In this document: piece by piece, positions 47,101 to 58,310 of the stretch | Position numbering within the stretch: the first letter of the stretch is position 1 | How the letters are laid out: every line of letters begins with the position of its first letter | The notes under the pieces: model-generated | Seen by the model: only the letters and a program-made list of their open reading frames with translations | What the model was told of the DNA's origin: nothing | The model's database searches: none | Source: Hanleya hanleyi | Lineage: Eukaryota; Mollusca; Polyplacophora; Lepidopleurida; Hanleyidae | Direction of reading: 5' to 3' | NCBI GenBank assembly: GCA_036873755.1 | Contig: JAVTVY010018742.1 | Coordinates: forward strand, 1 to 64,000 | DNA length: 64,000 nt | Program-made: the position numbers and the translations under genes

Positions 47101-50100
47101 ATTTCAGGTTTTAATGATTGAAGTTCCACAATAATTATTACAATTACGGTAATTCCCCTAATAATTCAATCACAGGAAGTTCACTTTTCAACTCTGTTAT
47201 TCAAATGCAGAGAAAAAGTAACATTTCCAGGGGTTTTTTCAGACGAAAATCCTTCATCGAACTCAATTTCAAAACTTGAAAAACTCAATTTTTTTTGCGT
47301 GCCTTCGGCGCGCTAAAAGTACAATAAAACTCAATTTTTCAACTTTTTAGTCGTGTAGTAGATCTAAAACTCAATTTTTTATTATTTTAGTAGTACACTC
47401 CAAACAATCTTTTATTTGATCGCTTTTTCATCGCAGAGAAAAATACAAATGTTAAAAATGGCATAATAATAAACATGAATGTCCATTTTGTTTCAAGATT
47501 TATTTAGAGTCAGTGTTGAGAAATACAAACATTACCACTACGGGTATGGCCAGTTTTACCAACTATTAACTGGCACTGAATTAGCATCTTTAACAATGGG
47601 CATGGCCGCTATGCAAGGTTGTATGCGCATTGTCAACAAGTTTCTTTTTAAATTTCAATTTCCAAGTTGCTGAATTTTAGTGATATGAAAACTGTAAATT
47701 ATCACGTTTGTGACCACAAACATTGGTAGCATTTACTGGGGCTTTATTAATACTTTAATTTCAAAATTTGACGTCTGACATTAACTGCTTGTTCTAGAAA
47801 CTGTTAATTTCAAATATTTTTTATTCACGAAAGATCATCAATTTCAATCAGATGCATTGAATCAGATTGTGTCTACTTTAGGGCCCGGGTGATACCTTTG
47901 TATGTAGAAGTGAAATTTATCTTCAACAGTGAAATTTAACTTCAACTGTGATCCAGCACTGTGAAAAAAAACACAACAAAACAATTGTTATATTACTAGG
48001 GAGGTGATGCTAATCATTCAGATTTTGCAGAAACTACATATCAATGCCATCTCAAATTTACATCACCGATGAAATACTAACAAAAAGTATTTTTTCTGCC
48101 AGTGTTGACCAGTATGACCCGGTATTACCATCTCTCTAGCATTTTTACGAAATGAATGGGGCTACAACATGCACTTTCAGAATGCAGGCGGCCATGTTTG
48201 GAATATGATATGTGGTACAGACAATAGGCCTAAAATGATCTTTATTTGGGGATAAAAATTGACATAGAGTTTCCCTCTACGCAACTGCTATCCATACAAT
48301 TCCTTCTGCGTTCATTCGTATATTTAATTGATTGTAATTCTTCGGGACCGTAACTCGTCGGTGTGTACCTTCCTTTCGTCGAACTGTCAAACGATTGTCA
48401 CGTTGCCTTGGTAGGGTCAAGGTTGTTTATTAGCCAATCACGGCGCTACAGAGGGCGCTGGTCGGGAGCCCGCGAAAGAGTGCGCTACTTCACACTAATC
48501 CTGGTTTCCGAATGCAACAAGGGAGACAACTATTTATTGATGCAGCTCTGTCGAAGGAAAATGGCTGCCAATCGCTGTCGAAAGATGTTAAATAAAAATG
48601 GAAAGGTAACGATCGAATCTTTTACCCCAAAATTGTTGATGTCTTTCGTTATGATTCCAACAACGATCCTGGTTTACGTAAGGTATTCAGACATGATGTC
48701 TTTATATCGCCCTGTCTCTGCAATTGACCGCAACGTCGGCCAAAAAAAATTCTTGCCGGCAGACGCAAATTATATATTTCTTCCGACTATTTTTTCACAG
48801 AAACTCAATTTTTTTTTCACAGAAACTCAATTTTTTAGCGCGCCTTTGGCGCGCAAACTATTAACCCCAGAAAATACTCAATTTCCGAGAAAAAAACTCA
48901 ATTTAAAAAATTCAAAAAACTCAATTTGTAATCGTTTTTCATCGGGGTTACCCCGATGAAAAACTGTCTGAAAAACCCCCTGATTTCCATTCTAGCCATA
49001 TAATAGAATAGCCATATAATGACAAAATGTGACACTTTGTAGCTGGTGCCATGAAGAATATTCCCAAATATAGACCATTTTTGCTGCACTTCTGGTGATC
49101 AAATTATTAGGGGAATTACCGTAATACAATTTACAGCATGGTTCATTTATTGTCCACCTTCCTTCATGACCACCTCCAACCTTACTTTCTGTTGGACTCT
49201 TCAGTGGGACACAGCTCATCTTCCACCTTTGCCAAATTGACCCTTAATGTGCCAAACATGAATTTATTGATTTGGTGAATAAAACACAGTACTATAGAAA
49301 CTGAAACTGCGGTTTTGTGAGTAAATTTGCTGAATCTTCTGCTTATTGTGTCTTCGTGTTTAAATGGTTATGTCCCTTTGACCAAGCTACCCACACAACC
49401 CAGTTGATTGATGGTTCTTGGAAAGAAATTAGAAATTCAGGTGAAATAATAGTCTTTGCTTTGATATCCCTCTTTGGTCTTTAATGTATATTTGCTGGCT
49501 TTCAGTGATATAAGTTGCATTGTGGTTTAATTTTAAGTTGGTCATTCCAAAATATGATAAACCTAGGAGAGATAGTACTTCGGAGAGTATACTCCATTTT
49601 ATTATAACTGCATATCTTATTCTGAATAATGTTCAAATTGGTATTTGAAATAACATAGAAAAGATCTCTGTCCTCAGAACTAAATTGTGTCATAACCAAC
49701 ATGTTAAGGAATTATATGGAGTAAAACTTTGAAATTGTAGATCTTTTTCAGGATTTTGTTTTTGTGAGGAAGTAAGGGTGTCTAGATGGAACAAAACCTA
49801 CTATTCAGATAGATCTCTTGGTTGTTAATGGTTTCCTAAAACATAATATATTAATTGTGGCTATTTCTAATGATATTTATCTTACTGTTAGAAGACCAAT
49901 GTAAATTTTCACGTTATGCTATAATTTGGTGATGGATGTTGTCAGCATTGAGGGGACCCTGTAAGCATAGCTAATCTGTTATACATGTTTTGAATGAATC
50001 CATCTCATTTTCGTATATTAGTTGATGTACGTCGACTTTTGTTTGGATTTGTATTGTTTCATTAATGTGCCGTTCAACTGTATGTGAAATTCTGTGCTTA

Positions 50101-50959
50101 TGTTCTGTGGATTTACGCGGGTGGTTGGGTGGGTTCAGGTTCCTGTTGTTTCAATGCATTTTGCTGAGAAGCAACAGAAACTTGATAATGTTATGTCTAG
50201 CACTGTAATATCACTTGTCTTTATTGCACCATGTAAGTGTCCTGTCTGTGTCTTGTGCGCTGTTCCCAGTGTTTTAAGGGGTGGATGGAGGGTGTCTGGT
50301 TCCATGCTGCTTCAAAGATTCTTATTTGAAGTAGCAGGAACACAACTGGGCTGGGTGGTGCTTAGTTGGTTCATTGTGATATAGCTGAAACATTGTTGAA
50401 AGCGACGTTAAATTCTATTCACTCACTCACTCATCGTGATATAGCTGAAACATTGTTGAAAGCGACGTTAAATTCTATTCACTCACTCACTCACTCTGTG
50501 GATTTGCTGTGCTGTTAGGAAATTAACCAGAATGTCTCTGAAGATGGTGTTGTTATCGTTTGATTGGTGATGTGTATGTTAGCATGGACACCACATTCAT
50601 TGATTGGAAAGCCTCAGAGGAGATTTGATTAAGGATTGTTCGACAATGATTGATTTGTGATGTAATTTTGTAGTTGGATATTTGATCTTGAGATACAGAT
50701 GTATGTTGCTTGTCACTATAGCTTTAATATTGCTGAACGTAATGTTTAATTACATTTGGGCTGTAATCCCTCCACTTGACCAGGATTAATCAGAACTTAT
50801 GAACTTATTGTGGGGTTTTTTCTTCTTCTTCAGGATCACGGATGGCAGTGTGAGAAAGGGTGTGATCAACATTCTTTCACTATTCCAGAACTTACGCCAC
50901 ATGAAGTGAAGTCCTTGTGGCAGAATAAGCTCAAATGTGGCAATGTCTGTGGATGCTGA
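44004..50959 (+). CDS. B3GALNT2: Beta-1,3-N-acetylgalactosaminyltransferase 2-like, last three exons
   Basis: A GT31 glycosyltransferase that adds GalNAc in beta-1,3 linkage to GlcNAc in the endoplasmic reticulum; in vertebrates it works on O-mannosyl glycans of alpha-dystroglycan. Spliced exons 44004-44163, 46396-46452 and 50834-50959 read GKWQEMTYTADVYPKFACG, then GEDVSMGIWLSAVG, then WQCEKGCDQ and LKCGNVCGC-stop. ACG-GN-IS-DI, the EDVSMG motif of GT31 enzymes, and the paired C-x3-C and C-x3-C-x-C tail match the C terminus of the vertebrate enzyme. Both introns are phase 0 with GT/AG borders. The first exon starts with one base completing a split codon, so upstream exons exist; neither they nor the DxD donor-sugar motif were found to the left. 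The ~2.2-kb and ~4.4-kb introns are full of mobile DNA. Confidence 0.88.
45284..45828 (-). mobile_element. 5'-truncated LINE tail in the GT31 intron
   Basis: On the minus strand the end of a reverse-transcriptase protein reads SLPTLAKYKKTLMVFKSL, then after a one-base shift ELYKLSFKFSATESWNLLPP, an in-frame TGA, and FDTFKSEAFKYFM. The A-x-SWN-LP-D and FK segments match the C-terminal region of jockey/CR1-group LINEs. The 3' UTR ends with AATAAAG-type sequence and a TTGAATTGAATTGAA tail (45284-45297 on the reverse strand). Dead, truncated copy, unlike the LINE at 1-2760 in sequence. Confidence 0.75.
45833..46095 (+). mobile_element. Retroposon copy with CACTCACTCAC tail, first
   Basis: Shares TTCCTGTTGCTTCAATGCAT, GTGTCTGGTTCCATG, GAAGTAGCAGGAACA, GGGTGGTGCTTAGTTGGTTC and the tail GAAAGCGACGTTAAATTC followed by TATTCACTCACTCACC with the copy at 50143. 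The 3' tail with a CACT microsatellite suggests a SINE or truncated LINE 3' end. Internal promoter boxes were not identified. Confidence 0.7.
46396..46452 (+). CDS. B3GALNT2: GT31 gene, penultimate exon (EDV motif)
   Basis: 57 bp, 19 codons: GEDVSMGIWLSAVGVQYVE, between ACCAG and GTAAAT. EDV is the conserved acidic motif of GT31 enzymes. Too short to be found as an open frame, but its phase and sequence fit both neighbours exactly. Confidence 0.88.
46474..46728. mobile_element. Degraded relative of the 47144 TIR family
   Basis: AATCCCCTATTAATTCAATC on the left and, inverted on the right, GGTAAATCTTCTAATAATTC resemble the ends of the 47144-49124 element (GGTAATTCCCCTAATAATTC). A similar scrap lies near 42095-42165. 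Small, with no coding content. Confidence 0.45.
47228..48982. mobile_element. TIR element, CAGGGGTTTTTTCAGAC ends, nested
   Basis: CAGGGGTTTTTTCAGAC and the inverted CAGGGGGTTTTTCAGAC give a 17-bp TIR with one mismatch. ATTTC is repeated on both sides (47223-47227 and 48983-48987). Subterminal AAACTCAATTTTT words occur about five times on the left (47260-47380) and seven on the right (48790-48930), together with GC-rich GCGCG-N-GCGC words near each end. A near-perfect 29-bp palindrome centred near 48950 (TTTTTCATCGGGG and inverse) marks the right end. No transposase. Confidence 0.72.
48433..48605 (+). promoter_or_regulatory. CCAAT, CTCF-like core, AAGGGAGACAACT, short first exon
   Basis: Within the nested TIR element: GCCAATCA (48433-48440), CAGAGGGCGCT (48449-48459, perfect YAGRKGGCRSY), AAGGGAGACAACT (48519-48531), then ATG at 48561 opening MAANRCRKMLNKNGK and a GTAACG donor at 48606. 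The order looks like a promoter plus a first coding exon; a 198-codon frame here reads straight through the donor into the A/T-rich array. Evidence is positional only. Confidence 0.35.
49130..50142. other. Intron sequence, no feature assigned
   Basis: Part of the last GT31 intron. A minus-strand frame at 49502-49702 has some protein-like look but matches no family I recognise. Confidence 0.35.
50143..50495 (+). mobile_element. Retroposon copy with CACTCACTCAC tail, second
   Basis: The same sequence as 45833-46095, here with the terminal ~60 bp (GATATAGCTGAAACATTGTT through the CACT run) duplicated in tandem. It has the same plus orientation as the host gene and lies about 340 bp upstream of the last exon. 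Confidence 0.7.
50834..50959 (+). CDS. B3GALNT2: GT31 gene, last coding exon
   Basis: Acceptor TTCTTCTTCAG, then 41 codons beginning DHGWQCEKGCDQ, with KSLWQNKLKCGNVCGC before TGA. The four to five cysteines match the disulphide-rich tail of the vertebrate enzyme; the extra residues after that tail in vertebrates are absent. Confidence 0.88.
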   Translation, partial: DHGWQCEKGCDQHSFTIPELTPHEVKSLWQNKLKCGNVCGC

Positions 50960-51001
50960 ATGTCATCTGTGAGGCAAGCATATTAGCATGAAATGAGGTT
51001 A

Positions 51002-51007
51002 AATAAA
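51002..51007 (+). promoter_or_regulatory. Poly(A) signal of the GT31 gene
   Basis: AATAAA 43 bp after the TGA stop. A very short 3' UTR is implied unless a later signal is used. Confidence 0.5.
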
Positions 51008-51179
51008 AGTAACTCCATTAGAGAATCAAGATCTTTGAATGGAAGAACAGTAACAGTATTCTGTCATAGAAATTTTGAGAATGAAGAGGACTAAATTATA
51101 CTTATATATTTTTGCGAGGCACAACAGCCCGGCCTATATTATAATCACGAGAGATCAAACAAGACATCAGCAACTGTTT

Positions 51180-51720
51180 TGACAGTCTGATGTGATGGTA
51201 GAGTTGTAGAGAAGTGACAATAAGATTAGATGGTGAAGTTATTCAGATGGAGAAGAGACAATAATTGTGATGGTGGAGATATTCAGATGGAGAAGAGACA
51301 ATAAGATGTTGGAGATATTCAGATGGAGAAGAGACAATAAGATGTTGGAGATATTCAGATTAAGGAGAGACAATAAGATGAGATGTTGAATATAGAAGAG
51401 ACAATAATTGTGATGGAGTTATTCAGATGGAGGAGAGACAATAAGATGAGATGGTGGAGTTATTCGGATGGAGAAGAGACAATAAGATGGGAAGTTGGAG
51501 ATATTCAGATGGAGGAGAGACAATAAGATGTGCCGGTGAAATAAGAAATGACAATCTGATGCGATGTTGAAGTTACTCAGATGGAGAAAAGGCAATAAAA
51601 AGTGATAGTAGAGTTATTCAGATGGAGGAGAGACAATGAGATGAGATGGTGGAGTTACTCAGATGGATAAGAGACAATAAGATGTGATGAGACACACAGG
51701 TGGTAGAAGGAACATGTCGA
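51180..51720 (+). repeat. ~38-bp minisatellite downstream of the GT31 gene
   Basis: A dozen or so units are built from GAGATATTCAGATGGAGAAG and AGACAATAAGATG, with unit lengths varying by loss of short pieces. It starts about 220 bp after the stop codon and might lie in a longer 3' UTR. The G/A-rich strand is the plus strand. Confidence 0.8.
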
Positions 51721-51949
51721 AGAGACAATCAGATACCGGTATATGTTCTGTGGAGAAAATAGTCTGACTCCGGAGGGATGCAAATCACAGTAAGTAGTAA
51801 TCCTTTTTCTTACAAACATATTTTTCTGAAATTCCCCCCATCACATGAATGGGAGTGGACTATGGAGATACTGTCCCAATTGTGTGAACCCAATATCTGA
51901 GTAACAAAGAGAGCTAGGGATTCAATCAATAGCATTTCTTGTGGTAGAT

Positions 51950-52165
51950 CGCTTCCCTCACAGTCAGTATGCCCCAGCTTCAAGGTCAAGTCGTACCAAA
52001 AACTGGAAAAAATGGAACTTGTATCTTCCTCGCTGGACGCTCTACAGGAAGAGAACAGATCAAGGACTGGTTAGCTCAATGTCCGGATAATGTGACTGGT
52101 TTATCATGATATGACTGAAAATTGTTAAAAGCCATGTTAAAATGGTCCTCATTCACTTAATCAAT
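51950..52165 (+). mobile_element. Possible old retroposon copy
   Basis: The end TATCATGATATGACTGAAAA, TTGTTAAAAGCCATGTTAAA and CCTCATTCACTTA resembles the tail of the CACTCACTCAC retroposon, strongly diverged. The left limit is arbitrary. Confidence 0.3.
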
Positions 52166-52199
52166 AGTACCGGTACACTGCTTCCTTATGCAGACACTG

Positions 52200-55100
52200 A
52201 ACCCTTGGAAATCCCCCACCCCCCAAGTTGAAATCCTGCCTATATTAAGATGGGCACAGCCCAAGTCAGAATCACAAGTGATTTTTATCAAAAATCACCA
52301 GAAATTTTCATCAAAAGCAGGTCAGCTCAAAACTTGCTGGTAACAGTCTCCTAGTAATGCACGTTCATGCCAAAAATCAAGGTTCTAATGTCAATGGGTC
52401 TCCTTATTTTGCCGACGAAAGGATTCGGATGGACTCACTGACTACCGGGCAATTTGCAAATGGTAGCCTACTTCGTAGGAACAGTCCTGTGTGAATGCTA
52501 CATTATAGCAATAGTGACAGAGATATTCATGAACATCAATAACAACATATAGTTTATGCCTTTATCTTCATGAAGAGGCCAGAGATATGATAGCCTGATG
52601 TATGACTTGGTGCTAAAAACCTGACATTTTGATTCATCTTCTTACCATAAATAAGAACAATACTTTGTCTTTATTTCCTTTGAGCTTATGAAGCCTACAG
52701 AATATAAGACAGAGTGACAACAATGTACTGCTATACATACAAAAATAATACATCAAGTGATCTAGTTGGTGGTATTATGTGTAATTCTGCTGTATGAATG
52801 GCTGATGAATGCGATTCTTGTCAGAGGTTCTAGCGGATGCTGATGTGTAATGAACCCTTTACTAGCTGTAACTGTAGAAGGAAAATGTTGCATGCCCCAA
52901 TCATATTCATAATCCGTCGCCTTTTCTTGACTGCACAAGATCAGAGCACTGAAAGATGGTGATCTCGGCTTGAGGCGTTTGACAAGATTGCGCATAATAA
53001 CTGTCATAATTCTGGAGTTGCTGGTCATTTCCGCTATTCGCCATCATGCTCTCTTGTCCATCTAAGACCCCAGTCTCATCTATCACACAGTGATTCTAAC
53101 AGCGCTTCGGAGTCTTCCCTTCCTCAAGGGTCAGATTCTCAGGTTACTGCATTAAAGTGTTCTTTTTCACAGACGTAATCATGCACATGTACCATTCACC
53201 CTTGTAGCAATATATCAATGACAAGAGACCTGGAACATTGCTTTCAGATTCATCTTTTTGTGAAACCTTTCCTAGATAAATTTATTTTATTGATGGTGGC
53301 ATGTACTTTAATGGTTGTAATGTTTATAAAAAATTTTAATCCATCTTGTGTAGGATTTGGAAGAGGTTTGATATCAGTCAAAGACACAAATATGGTAAAA
53401 GCTTTAAGCTCCAGGGGCAGATACAGGCCTTATTTTATACCCTTATAGGGTGCCCAAAATAAACGAGGTCTAAAAACGCCCAAATTAAGAAATGAAAAAC
53501 GCCCACATTAGACGAAGAAATTCAGGTAGTTTAGTTTATTATGCAGCAAATTTATGTCTTGTATTTAATTTTGAGATGGTTTACGCACGTTACGCAAATT
53601 GATATAATCTCCTATGGAAATTCATTGTCTGGAAATGCGTTTTAGAGCGTCTGAGAACGTCTAGTGGCTGGGGCCCTAGGTGGGTCCCAGATCTCCGGCC
53701 AAAAGAAATTTTCGTCTCACAAAGCTCGGCAAAACTAAAAAAGCACCCAAATTAAAAAGCTATATCATGCCCCTGAGCTTTTCATTCCAAGAAGTACATT
53801 TTCTTACGTACCCCCCAAAATATTTCGGTGATCAAATATATAGAACAGTCGATGTAATAATACAAAAACAGGACCATATCTAGTTACTCCAGACCATATC
53901 TAGTTTCTCAGGCCATATCTAGTTTCTCGTGATCATCTAGTTTCTCCTACATTTTCAAATTTGAGAATTACCGTAGATTTTTATTCATCATCTACTGAAC
54001 ATAACATGTACATGTATAATGGGGAAACTTAAATAAAAAAAATGTTGCTCATGTAAAATATTGTTTGAGCTCATGATCATCCTGTACACTGCTGTTACAT
54101 GTTCTGTCACGTGCTCTCTGTATCACAAATATCCCTACATGTTATGAGTATTTGCCATGGACATTGTTTATCTATTCAATTATTTTGTTTTCACTGTCTC
54201 TCGAATGATTTATGCCCCACTTCTGGGAATTGCTTGTCCGAACTCAACAGACAAGTATTGCATTATGGGAAAAACCTATAAATGATTATTGGCTCTCGTA
54301 AATCTTACCCGATTTTCTCGCGATGTTTTCCCACTCCTCGAGAGACAATTGGATAATCTTTGCTTAAATCATTAACACGTCAACTGTTGACTTCAGTAAA
54401 TGCCACGCGTCTATAATTTGTTGGTAGCATTCAGTGTCAGTCATGCAGTTGCCAAGATTTAGAACTATTTCCAAGAGATATGTGTTCCAATCAAGCTCAG
54501 GAAATGACTTTGCTGGCTATTCTCGATGATCCGGGATAACCTCGACGAACAAGATTTCCTTTTCAGCTTTACAAGCTGTGCCTGTGCATTTGGCAGTTGT
54601 CTATTCAATGCCAGACACTGTGACGTTGTCCTTATTTGTGAAAGGGAAAAGGTTCATGCCCAAGTTCGGTCCAGTGTGGAGCTCCATGTTGTGGGTACAT
54701 TTGTACTGCAGATGGACTCGGATCGCAGATGTTGTTGATGAAATGATAACAAACGTTCAGTATTTAGATCAGTTGGTCTATATCGTATATAATTCTGAAG
54801 GAGTGGAAATTGAATCTTTTACAATTGGCAGCAAGCCTGAAAAAATATTTTTATTTTATAAAACTAAATTCAGTGATCCCAACATGTACAGCATGAGTTA
54901 AAGATGTATTAATTAAAATTCATATTGTAAGTTCTTAGAATCTGAGATATGACTTGAGAGCATAAATTTGTATTTTCTTAGATAACTTACTGAATAATGG
55001 CTTCATTCTCATTGCTTCAGACTGTACACCTCCTACTGTCAGACCCCCTGATTGCACTGGGGTTAAAAACGTGGCATACAGCTTAAAATTTTGTGTCTGG

Positions 55101-56030
55101 CCGACTCTTCACATCAGCAGCATCCGTTGCTAAACGAAGCAGAGAGCTAGAGCTCGATAGGTCACGGTGAAACAGGACGTTGTAACATACTTATATCAAA
55201 TAGTTGAACAGCAATGTATATTTAACAAGTTCTTCTATAAAAGCTGGTGCACATGAGAACTTTTTCCTCTATCCTTGGGCACGGTCACATGAAAGATCAT
55301 ATGATCTTGAAGGTGTTCTATGGGAACTGAAATGAATTCGGTGAACCTTTTGCTCACCGTGTGCGCTGAAAACAGGTACTTGACACCATTGGCTCAGGAA
55401 ATATAGCTCTCATGTGTGCTGGGTTTAAGATGTGCTGAATGAAATTTATATCTCGCTGCTATGTAGATATTTTCTTCAGTGATGATCAAAATATATGAAG
55501 ACAACTTCATTTTTCTCTGAAAATGGGAGTATCCATGTAGCTAGTTCAGATTGTGTAAAATTATGTACACATTCCCTTCTCTGTAACAGTACTGTCACTG
55601 GGGGACAAAGTTTGAACCACCTTGTAGATTTTCAGCTGTATGAATGCTTGGAGATACCCTAGGACATGCACTCACATCAGAATCAGTGTCATACCGAGGC
55701 ACCTTATAGTGCGGTTATTATAGCCCTCTAGTGGAGTTTTCATTCTGTGATGCTGTCTCAGTAACACCCTACAATATTATTTGTTTCTGGACCCTACAAC
55801 TGTGTCTATATTCATCTCCAACAAGCAAAAATCATGGCCTTACACCTACAAGCCTATACATGTATGTTCCAGAAGCTAGAACATGGTGTAATGATAACAT
55901 GAACAACATGTGCATGTACCCAGTACAGGCCAGAATATTTAGTGAACGGTCTGAAACTTTTTTTTCGGTTCCGTCTATTCTATCTATGGGAACCCTCCGG
56001 AAACTAATATTGGGTTCCGTTAAATAATTG
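52200..56030. other. Long stretch without a supported gene
   Basis: Open frames such as 52762-53028 (minus) and 54526-54901 (plus) show no motif or splice pattern I can defend. 53450-53520 contains repeated GCCCAAAT/AACGCCCA words, and 53880-53940 repeats ATATCTAGTTTCTC about four times. No transposon ends were recognised. Confidence 0.35.
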
Positions 56031-56042
56031 TATGGGAACCTG

Positions 56043-57550
56043 TTTTTACCCCTCGGCCAAAATTTGGCCTTTCTCGTTACCAAGATATCTTCAGAACGAC
56101 GTACCCTAGGCACACTAAACTTGCAGTGCACATCCGTATGCGCGTGACGCAGAACCCTATTGAATCTGGACCTGATTGGTTGGAAACTTTGGCGGCCATA
56201 TTTAATTTATGCGAAACCATCACAGCTTTCTCGTTACCAAGATATCTTTAGAACGACTTACCCTAGGCACACCAAACTTGCACTGCACATCCATATGCTC
56301 ATGACCCAGAACCCTATTGAATCTGGACCTGATTGGTTGGAAACTTTGGCGGCCATATTTAATTTATGCGAAATCATTAATCTTGTGTATCTTAGGTACC
56401 ATTTCACTGTTCCGTGTGTGAACTTGGTATAGATCATCGATGCATCAAGAAACTTCAAAGGAATGACCAAACCAGTTTCCCTGATTCGGTGGAAACCTTG
56501 GCGGCCATCTTTAATTTATGCAAAATCTTTAATGATATATATCTTTGATACCATTCAAGTGTTCTATACGAAACTTGGTATACAGCATCGATGTATGCTC
56601 ATGACCCAGAACCCTATTGAATCTGGACCTGATTGGTTGGAAACTTTGGCGGCCATATTTAATTTATGCGAAATCATTAATCTTGTGTATCTTAGGTACC
56701 ATTTCACTGTTCCGTGTGTGAACTTGGTATAGATCATCGATGCATCAAGAAACTTCAAAGGAATGACCAAACCAGTTTCCCTGATTCGGTGGAAACCTTG
56801 GCAGCCATCTTTAATTTATGCAAAATCTTTAATGATATATATCTTTGATACCATTCAAGTGTTCTATACGAAACTTGGTATACAGCATCGATGTATCAAG
56901 AGACCTGCAATGTATAACCACATCAGTTCCTCTGAGTGGCAGGAAGGATGGGCGGCCATCTTTAATTTATGCGAAATCATTAATGATCTCTATCTCTGAT
57001 ACCGTTCGAGTGCTCGATGTAAAATTTGGCATATATCATCGATGCATCAATAGACTTATGATAAATGGCAGTTCTGGTGTTTCTGATTGGGCGGAAACCT
57101 TGGTGGCCATCTTTAATTTATGCAAAATCTTTGATGATGTATATCTTTGATACCATTTCAGTGTTCTATATGAAACTTGGTATACAGCATCCATGTATCA
57201 AGACACTTGCAATGAATAACCACATCAGTTTCTCTGAGTGGTGGGAAGGATGGGCGGCCATCTTTAATTTATGCGAAATCATTAATGATCTGTATCTCTG
57301 ATAATTTTCAAATGCTCTATGACAAAATTTGGTATACATCATCGATGCATCAACAGACTTATGTAATGAATACCGACTTCTCTGATTGGACATAAACCTT
57401 AGAGGCCATTTCTAATGGCAAATTTTTTCATAATCTGTATATTTGTCACTTGACTGCTTGGTGTTCCTGAAGTCTTGCTTCAAATTGAATACATTATGAA
57501 TGGCTGGCGCCCAGAGCCGAGGGGTTTTCAGATGCGCAGCTTCGTATTTT
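56043..57550 (+). mobile_element. Hairpin-headed tandem-core element, copy 1
   Basis: Head ACCCCTCGGCCAAAATTTGG, then two or three ~157-bp A-type units (CGTTACCAAGATATCTTTAG, TTGGCGGCCATATTTAATTT), then about seven ~150-bp B-type units (CATCGATGCATCAAG, AAACTTGGTATACAGCATCG). It ends CCGAGGGGTTTTCAGATGCG. This copy lacks the GTCC run after the head. Head and tail share CCCCTCGGC in inverted orientation. Frames across it are repeat reads. Confidence 0.7.
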
Positions 57551-58310
57551 CAAATGTCACAAAATGTTGTTTAAATTGTTATTTTCATTTGCCATTTGTT
57601 ATTTTATAAAATTGTGATCATTGTTCAAGCATGGTGAATTGGCTGTATTTGAAGAATTAAAGTATATTTACTTCACAGAGGTTCATAAGTGATTCTGTCA
57701 ACATAGTTCGAAATTGAATTCAAATGTGGTGCCACGAGTCTTGTCATATATAGCTTGACAGTGTGCCATGCACACGTTGCAGTTCAGAATTGTGCTGGAT
57801 CAAAGTCAACACAACATGTCAACGGCCAATTTCTACCTGTTTTTAGGAAACCAATTCCCGCCTTTCGTTTCATGGCTTCTGATAATCTCCAGTCAAACAT
57901 AAGGAGCAACAGAATTGTACTATAAATGAGTGTGAAACTTCGACATTTCCAACAACGTTGAATTCACATTCACCATGCATGTATCAGACCAGGGGCATTC
58001 CCAGACGATCATAAACTGATGAAGCGCACAAGACAAGTTAGCACTTTCATTGGTCCGCATACGATTAAGGAAATCCCGACCTCGATAGCATGACGTTCCC
58101 AACAACACCACCTTTTTCGGTCAGTATGAAACAAATATAGTGAGTAAAGAAACTACCATAAGCACACAATGTTTATTCGGAGCATAATAGTGGGAAACGA
58201 TAAATCGGTTCCGTGTTTTCTCTTTGACGGAAGCGACACGGAAACAGAACAATCGTTACCGTGAATATTCTGGTCTGCCAATACTGGCAGGATATGCCTC
58301 ACTATAGTCG

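Larger units (their letters stand above)
47144..49124. mobile_element. TIR element, TTACGGTAATTCCCC ends, outer
   Basis: TTACGGTAATTCCCCTAATA starts a perfect 23-bp TIR that extends imperfectly to about 39 bp, with its inverse at 49086-49124. TACAA is repeated exactly on both sides (47139-47143 and 49125-49129), a 5-bp target duplication. Only about 80 bp on the left and 140 bp on the right are its own; the rest is a second element inserted in it. It sits in the last intron of the GT31 gene. Confidence 0.75.

Noticed and set aside
48363..48959. A 198-codon frame as one protein
   Set aside because: It starts at a non-ATG codon, reads through a splice donor at 48606 and ends inside an AAACTCAATTTTT array. 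Only the short ATG exon is kept as a candidate.
52762..54901. Host exons at 52762-53028 and 54526-54901
   Set aside because: No recognised motif, no consistent splice borders, and no codon bias evident by eye.
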